From the NCBI GenBank assembly GCA_934502905.1, contig CAKSVK010000034.1, positions 1-24,301 of the forward strand: 24,301 bases of DNA. Direction: 5' to 3'. Shown here in pieces: positions 1 through 7,000 of the stretch. Under the pieces are notes generated by a model. That model searched no databases. It was given only the letters and a program-made list of their open reading frames with translations, and was not told where the DNA came from. Position 1 is the stretch's first letter. The number at the start of each line of letters is the position of its first letter. The translations under genes were made by a program, and so were the position numbers. This stretch comes from an uncultured Chitinophagaceae bacterium. Lineage in GTDB: Bacteria > Bacteroidota > Bacteroidia > Chitinophagales > Chitinophagaceae.

Positions 1-2
1 AC

Positions 3-755
3 TATGAGGAGATCGCCAATGGAGCCACCAAGACAATAAAGGTTAAAAAATATGTAGGATGCACGACCTGTAACAGCACAGGAGCAAAGGATAAAGGCGG
101 CGTGCAAACCTGTTCCACCTGTGGTGGGACAGGCCAGGTAAGAAAGGTGCAAAATACTTTTCTGGGACAGATGCAAACTGTATCTACCTGTCCCTCCTGT
201 AATGGAGAAGGCACTACTATCAGCAATAAATGTACTTCCTGTAAAGGAGAGGGAAGGGTATATGGCGAAGAAACGGTAAATATTGAGATCCCTGCCGGGG
301 TACAGGAAGGCATGCAGCTAAGCATGAGCGGAAAAGGAAATGCAGGTGAAAGAGGCGGTCCCGCCGGTGACCTGATCATCCTGATAGAGGAAGAAAGTCA
401 TGCTGAACTGCAACGTGAAGGGTTGAACGTGGTATATGAGCTTCATATTTCCTTTACGGATGCTGTATTTGGTACACAGCTGGAAGTACCCACCATTGAT
501 GGGAAGGCTAAAATAAAAATACCGCCGGGTACCCAAAGCGGCAAAATATTCCGCCTGAAAGGCAAAGGCTTCCCTGCCATTAATTCCTATGAGCGGGGAG
601 ATGAGATGATCCATGTAAATGTATGGACACCACAGAATGTTACCAGCGAAGAAAAAGCAATGCTGGAAAGACTGCAGGATTCGCCTAACTTTAAGCCGCA
701 ACCCACAAAGGGTGAGAAAGGATTTTTTGAGCGGGTGAAGGAAATGTTTGGTTAA
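3..755 (+). CDS. dnaJ: Chaperone DnaJ (Hsp40), C-terminal part, 5' truncated by window edge
   Basis: DnaJ is the Hsp40 co-chaperone that delivers unfolded cytosolic substrates to DnaK and stimulates its ATPase. The frame is open from base 3; the J domain and start codon lie outside the window. Visible from the 5' end are the four zinc-binding CxxC repeats (CTTC, CSTC, CPSC, CTSC, within about codons 20-85). The first is slightly atypical because CNSTGA replaces CxGxG. The two substrate-binding beta domains follow (NIEIPAGVQEGMQL, then VPTIDGKAKIKIPPGTQSG and FRLKGKGFP). The reading frame ends at TAA 753-755 and is followed at once by a hairpin terminator. The C-terminal half is intact, so identification is firm. 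Neighbouring grpE/dnaK genes cannot be checked because the window begins here. Confidence 0.96.
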   Translation, partial: YEEIANGATKTIKVKKYVGCTTCNSTGAKDKGGVQTCSTCGGTGQVRKVQNTFLGQMQTVSTCPSCNGEGTTISNKCTSCKGEGRVYGEETVNIEIPAGVQEGMQLSMSGKGNAGERGGPAGDLIILIEEESHAELQREGLNVVYELHISFTDAVFGTQLEVPTIDGKAKIKIPPGTQSGKIFRLKGKGFPAINSYERGDEMIHVNVWTPQNVTSEEKAMLERLQDSPNFKPQPTKGEKGFFERVKEMFG

Positions 756-780
756 AAAACAAATTGTCAAAATTAAAAAG

Positions 781-804
781 CCGGGACCTCTGTCCCGGTT
801 TTTT
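781..804 (+). terminator. Rho-independent terminator of dnaJ
   Basis: A perfect 7-bp stem, CCGGGAC (781-787) with GTCCCGG (792-798), has a 4-base loop and is followed by six T. It is preceded by an A-rich run. It lies 26 bases after the dnaJ stop codon. Confidence 0.88.
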
Positions 805-870
805 AATGGGCAATACGAACGCATTGACCAGCCATCTGTGATTTCTGTAATATTCTCTATTCAACAAAAA

Positions 871-902
871 CTCTGCGAAATCTGCGTACATCTGCAGGGA
901 AA
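871..902. repeat. Short tandem TCTGCG-type intergenic repeat
   Basis: Three near-copies of TCTGCG start at 872, 881 and 891 (the last reads TCTGCA), spaced 9-10 bases apart, then GGGAAA. From memory, similar TCTGCG(n3-4)TCTGCG strings recur in intergenic DNA of many Bacteroidota; I could not verify this. The stretch lies between the dnaJ terminator and the end of the anti-sigma-like gene, where no coding is visible. Confidence 0.45.
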
Positions 903-1012
903 ATTCTTTTGCGTGCCGGTAGAAAAACCTGCTCACAATTGCCGGTTCCGTTCATGTATTATGGCTCAATAACTGATACCTGATCAATGCTTGCCCGTAA
1001 GCAATATATGTT

Positions 1013-2491
1013 TTACCGGCTTTTCAGTGACCATTGAACGTTTAGACCGGCATATACCAGGTTTTGTTTTACGTTGAGTGAAGGTTTTGTCAGGTTGGTT
1101 GTATTATAAGAAATCACCGGACCTATATTAAACGCATAGGGAGTGCGGGTAAGCAGTTTCGTGGAAACCCCCGCATAGATGCCTGTTTGCAGTTTTTTAA
1201 AATAGTTCCTGTCTTCAAAATAGGCGCCTGATTTGGTATCATAATGTAAGCCATTGGTTGATAGCAGGTACGAAAGCTGTAATCCCGCGTTAATATAAAC
1301 GGGAAACCGGTTACTCCTGGTCACCTGCCAGTCAAAACCCAATGGCAATTCTGCAAAATGATAGTGATTGGTATATTTTTTACCGGTCTGGTAGGCACCG
1401 GAATACCGGGGTACGCTGGACCTTGAGGAAAGGGACAGATTAACAGCGTTGTTATTGGAATACACCAGATCTCCCACTATCCTGTTTGTGGTATATTGAT
1501 GATACAAAAGTCCGGTTGATAAAGAAAAACGGCTTGTTAACTTTCTTTTGATAAAGCCGCCTCCTTTCCAGGAAAAATCTCTTTTGATGGAAGAAGAAGG
1601 TGGTGCGGCGGCATACAGGGTATTACTTTGGGGGGCCAGTTGATTATTATACCATTGGGAATTTATATCGCTTGACATAACCGGAGAACGTTCAACCACT
1701 TTTTCAGCGAACATTTCGGCCAGGCTGCCATTATCAACAGATGAAACGCCTGCGCCGGCAGTGAAGCCCCATTCCCAGTTCTTTTTCGCCGGAAGCTTTA
1801 TTGCCGACTGATTGTTTTTATTGGTATAACCAGCTACCACTCCTCCAGTAGCTTCCGGTTGGGGTAACAGGCGGGGTACTAGCTGTTGCAGTCTTCCTTC
1901 AACTGTTTGGGTGTTATAGGTACTATTGTTTATAACAGGCTCATTATCAGGTACCATCAGCGCACCGGCTTGCGGCCGGGGATTCTTTTTGTTTCCGGTC
2001 AGCAGGTTGTTTTCATGCTGTTCAATTCCGGGCGATGTAACAGGCACCGGCAACCCTGATCCTGAAAGGCCTGCTTTTTTTGTGGCGGAATGATCTGCTG
2101 TTCCGGCAAAACTGCCGGGCTCATTCACTTCACTTTCCTTACCCGGGGTTCCTGCGTCTTTTCCAGCTGCGTTTTCGCCTGGCGGTCTATTTTTTTCAGG
2201 AGCAGTTGCCTGACTGTTCCTGTCATTATCTGCCCGGGAGGCTGATGGGGACTCATGGATATTCAGAGCAACGGACGGAACGTTCTCCGCGACATTCTTT
2301 TCCGTACCTGCAAACCAATATCCACCAATGACCAGGGCTACCAGGGCAGCCGGTAGCCAGAGAAAAAATCTCCTCCGGTTCTTATCTCTTTTTACGCGGG
2401 TTTCTATTTGCGGCCATACTTTCTCGGAAGGCTTGATCCGCATTTCGTCAAATAGCCGTTGCACCTGCTTTTCAAAATCATTTTCCGGCAT
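1013..2491 (-). CDS. Membrane-anchored anti-sigma-like protein with C-terminal outer-membrane beta-barrel domain
   Basis: The protein has 492 residues when started at the ATG at 2491 (MPENDF). That start overlaps the end of the sigma gene by 14 bases, implying translational coupling; an upstream start would lengthen it by 15 residues. The order is: a charged N-terminal cytosolic segment (about 1-41) like short anti-sigma regions, one transmembrane helix (about 42-61, FFLWLPAALVALVIGGYWF), a low-complexity Ser/Pro/Asn/Gly linker (about 62-238), and a C-terminal domain (about 239-492). The C-terminal domain has alternating amphipathic strands and aromatic ends typical of PorT/OMP_b-brl barrels (for example GFTAGAGVSS, FSLSTGLLYHQY, INAGLQLSYLL). 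The position behind an ECF sigma gene suggests sigma control. Inference: it might link the inner and outer membranes. The barrel assignment is moderately sure and the sigma-inhibiting role is unproven. Confidence 0.75.
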   Translation of the reverse strand: MPENDFEKQVQRLFDEMRIKPSEKVWPQIETRVKRDKNRRRFFLWLPAALVALVIGGYWFAGTEKNVAENVPSVALNIHESPSASRADNDRNSQATAPEKNRPPGENAAGKDAGTPGKESEVNEPGSFAGTADHSATKKAGLSGSGLPVPVTSPGIEQHENNLLTGNKKNPRPQAGALMVPDNEPVINNSTYNTQTVEGRLQQLVPRLLPQPEATGGVVAGYTNKNNQSAIKLPAKKNWEWGFTAGAGVSSVDNGSLAEMFAEKVVERSPVMSSDINSQWYNNQLAPQSNTLYAAAPPSSSIKRDFSWKGGGFIKRKLTSRFSLSTGLLYHQYTTNRIVGDLVYSNNNAVNLSLSSRSSVPRYSGAYQTGKKYTNHYHFAELPLGFDWQVTRSNRFPVYINAGLQLSYLLSTNGLHYDTKSGAYFEDRNYFKKLQTGIYAGVSTKLLTRTPYAFNIGPVISYNTTNLTKPSLNVKQNLVYAGLNVQWSLKSR

Positions 2492-3044
2492 ATTGTTCAC
2501 GTTTAAGTTCTTTTGAATGTTTTTCAATCCATGCAATCAACAAGTTACGGGCGCGCATATACTGCGACCGGGAGGTTCCTTCGTTTATCCCGAGTATTTC
2601 CCCGATCTCAACATGGGAATATCCTTCTATGGCATGCATATTAAACACCGTCTGATACCCTGTAGGTAATTGTCTTACGAGATTTGCCAGCTCTTTTGCC
2701 TGCATCTGTACCTGGGGGTTGTCGTCTGACACCGGGTGTAATCCTCCCATTTCGGTAAATGAAAGGTCATATTGATATTTGCTGTTTTGTTTCAGGTAAT
2801 TGATTGCCGTATTCACCATAATGCGTCTTACCCATCCTCCCAGTTCTCCTTCATTGCGGAACTGGTGAAGATATTTGAACACTTTAACAAATCCCTCCTG
2901 CAATACATCCTCTGCATCTGCCAGCGATTTGGTGTACCGGTAACATATCGCAAGCATTTGCTCAGCAAAGCTGTCATACAGCTTTTGCTGGGCATCTGTT
3001 TTTCCCTTGATACAGTCTTTTACTAGTTGTTGATAATCAGTCAT
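2478..3044 (-). CDS. ECF-family RNA polymerase sigma-70 factor
   Basis: This 188-residue sigma factor directs RNA polymerase to an envelope- or stress-type regulon. I chose the start at 3044 (MTDYQQLVKDC) because it gives the usual ECF N-terminus; an upstream start at 3074 adds only 10 untypical residues. Region 2 spans about 18-90 (DAEDVLQEGFVKVFKYL, then GGWVRRIMVNTAINYL). Region 4 spans about 118-172 (LPTGYQTVFNMHAIEGYSHVEIGEILGI followed by GTSRSQYMRAR, the HTH that reads the -35 element). The acidic linker between them is short. The gene overlaps the downstream anti-sigma-like gene by 14 bases, the classic sigma/anti-sigma arrangement. A possible self-recognised promoter lies just upstream. 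The specific regulon cannot be read from sequence. Confidence 0.93.
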   Translation of the reverse strand: MTDYQQLVKDCIKGKTDAQQKLYDSFAEQMLAICYRYTKSLADAEDVLQEGFVKVFKYLHQFRNEGELGGWVRRIMVNTAINYLKQNSKYQYDLSFTEMGGLHPVSDDNPQVQMQAKELANLVRQLPTGYQTVFNMHAIEGYSHVEIGEILGINEGTSRSQYMRARNLLIAWIEKHSKELKREQYAGK

Positions 3045-3066
3045 TACGGCTATACACGATAAAATT

Positions 3067-3092
3067 GACAACAAAGCAACAGCTTTCGTTGC
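3067..3092 (-). promoter_or_regulatory. Candidate ECF-type promoter and inverted repeat upstream of the sigma gene
   Basis: On the minus strand GCAAC (3092-3088) is followed after 18 bases by GTC (3069-3067). This resembles the AAC / GTC elements of ECF promoters and would start transcription about 15 bases before the sigma ATG. The same place holds the inverted repeat GCAAC-n7-GTTGC (3076-3092). Autoregulation is inferred, not shown. Confidence 0.35.
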
Positions 3093-3193
3093 ACAAGTAT
3101 TTATTTGGGAGAAACTTTATTTTACGTTCCATCATTGGTGTAAACTTATATGAATCGTGGCAATATTGCCCGGGAAAAGAATAAATTTGAGGT

Positions 3194-3556
3194 ATGGTGA
3201 AAAAAACATTGGTAATGGGGGCCTCCGATAACCCGGGGCGTTATAGCTATCTGGCGATCAATATGCTGCGACAAAAAGGATACCCTGTGGTGGCGATAGG
3301 AAGAAAAAAAACAGCAGTTGCAGATGTGGCAGTGACCACAGAGGAAGAACCGTACCACGATATCCATACTGTTACCTTATACCTGAACCCTCAAAACCAG
3401 CAGCAATACTACAGCTATATTATTTCATTGCATCCCGAACGGATCATTTTTAACCCCGGTACAGAAAACCCGGAGCTGGCGCAGCTTGCAAAAGAGAATA
3501 ATATATCAACCATGGAGGCATGCACACTGGTATTGTTGTCTACCGGGCAGTTTTAG
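3194..3556 (+). CDS. CoA-binding protein (YccU-like, single Rossmann domain)
   Basis: A 120-residue protein of the CoA_binding_2 family: a small stand-alone Rossmann fold like the nucleotide/CoA-binding domain of succinyl-CoA synthetase. The first strand and glycine loop read TLVMGASDNPGRYSYLA (residues 5-21). The second strand is YPVVAIGRKK. The family-typical segment FNPGTENPELAQLAKENNIS precedes the C-terminal EACTLVLLSTGQF. Length matches the family. Physiological role is unknown; members bind CoA and may form a mixed disulfide with it. It heads a plus-strand run containing an acetyltransferase, a pirin and panB (which feeds CoA synthesis). The spacing to the next gene is 73 bases, so co-transcription is possible but not certain. 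Confidence 0.9.
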   Translation: MVKKTLVMGASDNPGRYSYLAINMLRQKGYPVVAIGRKKTAVADVAVTTEEEPYHDIHTVTLYLNPQNQQQYYSYIISLHPERIIFNPGTENPELAQLAKENNISTMEACTLVLLSTGQF

Positions 3557-3629
3557 CGTACGGTATTTCTTATCATAGGGTAAGTCAGCATACATGGGGG
3601 CTGGCTACATTGCATAAAATATATTTAAT

Positions 3630-3944
3630 ATGAAAGAAGAATATATCGCGGTTCCGTTGGAGAGAAATGAAGCGGAAAGTCGTTTCGGGATCACTATAGA
3701 AGGGCACAAGGCTTTTATAGACTATAAAGAACGCCCCGGTAAAATTTACCTGGTGCATACCGAAGCTCCTGCAGAGCTGGAAGGAAAAGGAGTAGCAACG
3801 GCGCTCATAGAAAAAACGCTGGATTATCTTGAAAAGAACAACTATACTGTGGTGCCGCTGTGTCCTTTTGTATTTGCCTATATAAAGAGACACCCGGAAT
3901 GGAAAAGAATAGTTGACACGGAATTTAATGGTTTCGATAAATAA
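3630..3944 (+). CDS. Small GNAT-type N-acetyltransferase (YjdJ/Acetyltransf_CG family)
   Basis: A 104-residue protein with the core of the short GNAT family. A beta-sheet N-terminal half contains FGITIEGHKAFIDYKERPGKI. It is followed by the acetyl-CoA pyrophosphate-binding loop (EGKGVATALIEKTLDYLEKNN, about residues 51-71) and the family signature VPLCPFVFAYIKRHPEW near the C-terminus. These mini-GNATs lack the N-terminal helices of full-size enzymes; their substrate is unknown. The stop codon lies 5 bases before the pirin start, so the two are almost surely in one transcript. A TATATTTA string 2 bases before the ATG is too close to serve as its promoter. Confidence 0.88.
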   Translation: MKEEYIAVPLERNEAESRFGITIEGHKAFIDYKERPGKIYLVHTEAPAELEGKGVATALIEKTLDYLEKNNYTVVPLCPFVFAYIKRHPEWKRIVDTEFNGFDK

Positions 3945-3949
3945 GCAGT

Positions 3950-4828
3950 ATGTCTAATCTTGCATTGATCATAGAAGAACGGGCGGCCGCTATAGGCAAT
4001 TTCCTGGTGGGTAGGTTATTGCCCTTCAGGCAGAAGCGGGCAGTGGGTCCTTTTGTGTTTATTGATCATATGGGGCCGGCAGCGCTCAAAGACCATCAGT
4101 ATTTGGATGTGCCTCCCCACCCGCACATCGGGCTGTCGACGCTCACCTATCTTTTCGAGGGTGCCATGATGCATCGCGATAGTACCGGGGCGGTAGAAGA
4201 AATAAAACCGGGTGCAGTTAACTGGATGACTGCCGGAAAAGGAGTGGTGCATTCGGAGCGAACGCCGGAATATTTGAAGAACTCTGGAGAATATTTGCAC
4301 GGGCTGCAGATCTGGGTAGCGCTTCCGGCAGATAAAGAAGAAATGGAGCCATCCTTTACGCATATTCCGGTAGAAAATATCCCGGCATGGGAGCAGTCTG
4401 GCGCCACTTTTAAATTAATCGCGGGGGAAGCCTTTGGAAAACAATCGCAGGTCCCGGTTTTTTCACCCCTGTATTTGCTGGAAATAAAAAATACGCAGCC
4501 GGTAGCGCTGAATATCGGACATGAATTATTTGGAGAAAGCGCCCTGTATATACTGGAAGGCAGTGTTAAGAACGACGGTCATTCCTATGGTCCCCGGCAG
4601 ATATTGGTAGCAAAAGACAGTAAGCTGTGCGCGTTTGAAATGACTGCCAACTCTACCATTTATATATTCTGCGGTGAGCCATTTCCGGAGGAGAGGTTTA
4701 TTTACTGGAATTTTGTTTCATCGGACAAGGCACGGATAGAAAAAGCGAAGCAGGACTGGCTGGAACAGGTATTTCCACAGGTTCCCGGAGAAACAGGCTT
4801 CGTTCCTTTGCCGTCTTCCCGGTCGTAA
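3950..4828 (+). CDS. Pirin family protein (bicupin, metal-dependent)
   Basis: A 292-residue two-cupin protein. The N-terminal cupin has the full pirin metal site: H57 and H59 in [17 protein letters not shown], and H101 and E103 in [15 protein letters not shown]. The intervening [22 protein letters not shown] is also typical. The C-terminal cupin (about 175-275) follows, with the pirin_C segments [12 protein letters not shown] and [17 protein letters not shown]. Bacterial pirins include quercetin 2,3-dioxygenase-like enzymes and redox or stress proteins; which applies here cannot be told. The gene starts 5 bases after the GNAT gene, indicating an operon. No clear terminator follows; panB begins 79 bases later on the same strand. 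Confidence 0.95.
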   Translation: MSNLALIIEERAAAIGNFLVGRLLPFRQKRAVGPFVFIDHMGPAALKDHQYLDVPPHPHIGLSTLTYLFEGAMMHRDSTGAVEEIKPGAVNWMTAGKGVVHSERTPEYLKNSGEYLHGLQIWVALPADKEEMEPSFTHIPVENIPAWEQSGATFKLIAGEAFGKQSQVPVFSPLYLLEIKNTQPVALNIGHELFGESALYILEGSVKNDGHSYGPRQILVAKDSKLCAFEMTANSTIYIFCGEPFPEERFIYWNFVSSDKARIEKAKQDWLEQVFPQVPGETGFVPLPSSRS

Positions 4829-4907
4829 TAATGATTTTTGTCCTCTTCTTCGGCCCGGCAGGCTATTACTCATACAAATTTTGTTATTTCGTGCATCAAA
4901 CACAGGT

Positions 4908-5723
4908 ATGAGTATCAACAAAGATGTAAAAAGGATTACCACCAATACCCTGCAGAAAATGAAAGAAAAGGGAGAGAAAATTGCCATGTTGACGGCATAT
5001 GACTTTTCTTTTTCAGAAATTATCGATGCTGCCGGTATTGACGTGATACTGGTAGGCGATTCGGCCAGTAATGTAATGGCAGGACATGAAACCACCCTGC
5101 CTATCACATTGGACCAGATGATCTACCATGCCGCCTCTGTAGTAAGGGGTGCCAGCCGCTGCCTGGTGGTGGTGGACTTACCTTTTGGTACGTACCAGGG
5201 CAATTCCAAAGAAGCGCTTATCTCTACCATACGTATCATGAAAGAAACAGGCGCCCATGCTGTAAAGCTGGAGGGCGGGGAAGAAGCGATCGATTCCATC
5301 CGCAGGATCACATCTGCGGGCGTACCCGTTATGGGGCACCTGGGATTAACGCCGCAATCTATTTACAAATTTGGCACCTATACTGTGCGTGCAAAAGAAC
5401 AGGAGGAAGCGGAAAAGCTCAAGCGGGATGCACGGCTGCTGGAAGAAGCCGGGTGCTTTGGCATAGTGCTGGAAAAAATTCCGGCTGCTTTGGCCGGGGA
5501 AGTAAGCGATAGCCTGCACATTCCTACTATTGGCATAGGCGCCGGTGCGCTGTGTGATGGACAAGTGTTGGTAATGCATGATATGTTGGGTATTAATACA
5601 GAATTTAAGCCCCGGTTCCTCCGCCGGTACCTGAACCTCCATGAGCAGGTTTCCGGAGCTGTTCAGCAATACATTAAGGATGTTAAAAAGGGTGATTTTC
5701 CCGATGAATCTGAGCAGTATTAA
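4908..5723 (+). CDS. panB: 3-methyl-2-oxobutanoate hydroxymethyltransferase (ketopantoate hydroxymethyltransferase)
   Basis: PanB transfers a hydroxymethyl group from 5,10-methylenetetrahydrofolate to 2-oxoisovalerate, giving ketopantoate, the first committed step to pantothenate and CoA. The start was set at the ATG at 4908 ([10 protein letters not shown]; 271 residues), because a TTG at 4881 would add nine residues without family character. The TIM-barrel enzyme is complete: [19 protein letters not shown]; Mg2+ ligands D51 (VGDSASNV), D90 ([11 protein letters not shown]) and E122 (VKLEGG); general base E189 (IVLEKIP); and the terminal TIGIGAG...VMHDMLG. The gene stands alone without panC or panD nearby. 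Its stop codon overlaps that of the convergent gene. Confidence 0.98.
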   Translation: MSINKDVKRITTNTLQKMKEKGEKIAMLTAYDFSFSEIIDAAGIDVILVGDSASNVMAGHETTLPITLDQMIYHAASVVRGASRCLVVVDLPFGTYQGNSKEALISTIRIMKETGAHAVKLEGGEEAIDSIRRITSAGVPVMGHLGLTPQSIYKFGTYTVRAKEQEEAEKLKRDARLLEEAGCFGIVLEKIPAALAGEVSDSLHIPTIGIGAGALCDGQVLVMHDMLGINTEFKPRFLRRYLNLHEQVSGAVQQYIKDVKKGDFPDESEQY

Positions 5724-6217
5724 TGCTTTATTGCTGAGCGGATATCCGCATTCAGGATATCATACAGCTTAAAATCATTGTTCTTCTGGTTAAGCTTCAG
5801 GTAAAGGCTCATACAGTCGGTGGCAACCGCCATTTTAGTATTCACCCTTAGTTTGCTGAAGTACATCGTTTTCATCTGCTTCTTTTCAACGTTGATCTGC
5901 TTTTCTGCGATCCGGTAGTTTTTGCTCAAATCGCCGTCATTTTCTTTTTCCGCCAGTACAACCAGGTTGCTGAATGCGTCGTTGTTATTTTCTGCTTCCA
6001 GTATTTCGCATACGCATACATGACTTTTTTGCGGTTCAATGCGATCTAAAAAACGGCTGACTTCGGCAGGCTTGTTAAATGACCGGATGGTCATCTTCAC
6101 CAGTGTTTTCAGATCAAACTGAAAGGGGTGAACAGCATCTTCGTTTGCCCTGGCAGTTGTAGCAATAGCTGCCAGTAATGAGACGGAACAAAACCGGATA
6201 AGTATACATCTTTTCAT
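5720..6217 (-). CDS. Secreted hypothetical protein
   Basis: A 165-residue protein I do not recognise. Residues 1-25 look like a Sec signal peptide ([19 protein letters not shown] then TTARA before NEDA), so it is probably periplasmic. The mature part is mixed charged and hydrophobic. It has a [15 protein letters not shown] segment with two cysteines in the CVC pattern (about residues 68-70) and a repeated Lys-rich stretch around [18 protein letters not shown]. There are no membrane helices, no lipobox and no clear enzyme motif. The gene is single and convergent with panB: its TAA (5720-5722) overlaps the panB TAA (5721-5723). The large intergenic region lies upstream. The clean signal peptide supports a real gene. 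Confidence 0.7.
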   Translation of the reverse strand: MKRCILIRFCSVSLLAAIATTARANEDAVHPFQFDLKTLVKMTIRSFNKPAEVSRFLDRIEPQKSHVCVCEILEAENNNDAFSNLVVLAEKENDGDLSKNYRIAEKQINVEKKQMKTMYFSKLRVNTKMAVATDCMSLYLKLNQKNNDFKLYDILNADIRSAIKH

Positions 6218-6701
6218 TGTTGTGATTTAATGAAATTAACAATACCGGTTTCATAGAAGGTTGGAACCTATGCCTGTTAAATGGGGTTGGTCAAAGGAGA
6301 ATGGACCGTTGAAACTGCTTTTAAAGAACGTTCTGGTTTGCGTTGTTTCTAATGCAAAGAAGATGAAAATAAATGGAACCACATAACAGGTATACCGAAA
6401 ATGTTGTGTGTTCAGTCGTTTTATAGCATTTGTCAACTATTACCGGGCGTTGTGTTAGCAAATGATAACGGGTTGCTTTCTCCAACGGCATTACAGGATG
6501 ATCTTGCAGCATTGATCTGAAACAGGCATTATTCAAATACCCTCCTGCGTTACTGCGATACCGCCATTATGATCATATGGTTGAATGAATGTTGCGGCAG
6601 AAGAATAGCAGTTTTATGTGATAGGGCATGAGGAGTTGAATTTGCTTATCGAAATCAGCAATTCAGCAGGGATTGCTTCTCCAATCTTCGGCCAGTATAC
6701 C

Positions 6702-6743
6702 AATGATTTAAACGATGTATAAAATACGTTTTTGTAAATCATT
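6702..6743. repeat. Imperfect palindrome with 9-bp arms
   Basis: AATGATTTA (6702-6710) is the exact reverse complement of TAAATCATT (6735-6743). Inside it AACG (6711-6714) pairs with CGTT (6727-6730), leaving a 4-base bulge and a 12-base AT-rich loop. Confidence 0.6.
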
Positions 6744-6791
6744 ATCCTGAGAAAGTTGCGTGTGAACCTGCAACCGGGCGACCCGAAGCCC

Positions 6792-6811
6792 TGCACGTGT
6801 CTTTACGTGCA
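6792..6811. repeat. Perfect 7-bp hairpin TGCACGT/ACGTGCA
   Basis: TGCACGT (6792-6798), loop GTCTTT, ACGTGCA (6805-6811). The core ACGTGTCTTTACGT resembles the hairpin at 13576-13597 (GCGTGTCCCCACGT). Confidence 0.6.
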
Positions 6812-7000
6812 ATTCGAATGTAGATGAATCTATCAATGATACCTACCGCAATCCATTTTCTATCTTAAGCGCTTATTCGTCAGGATGGCTCTCATCAGGC
6901 TACGCACGTCTTGTAAAGACCAAGGTGCACAAGCGTTACCCTTGGCCGGGGTATTCCCGGTAAACAGCTACAATTAAGTATATTGCATTAAAATAATGTT

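Larger units (their letters stand above)
6218..7000. other. Gene-free, hairpin-rich intergenic region
   Basis: About 780 bases with only short, unrecognisable reading frames on the minus strand. It holds several inverted repeats: 6702-6743 (AATGATTTA with TAAATCATT, plus an inner AACG/CGTT); 6792-6811 (TGCACGT-n6-ACGTGCA); 6908-6920 (GTCTT-gta-AAGAC); 6920-6945 (CCAAGG-n14-CCTTGG); and 6946-6960 (CCGGG-n5-CCCGG). No T-tract follows any of them, so they are not simple terminators. It could contain a structured RNA, the remains of a repeat element, or regulatory DNA for the dehydrogenase gene. Confidence 0.5.

Noticed and set aside
3182..3189. TAAATTTG, a perfect -7 match before the CoA-binding gene
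   Set aside because: It lies only 4 bases before the ATG, so transcription would begin at or inside the start codon, and there is no TTG at -33 distance. Leaderless translation cannot be excluded but is not supported.
6321..6536. 71-codon minus-strand open frame in the 6.2-7.0 kb gap
   Set aside because: It overlaps another frame of similar length, shows no signal peptide or family motif, and has no promoter or spacing logic; most likely chance.
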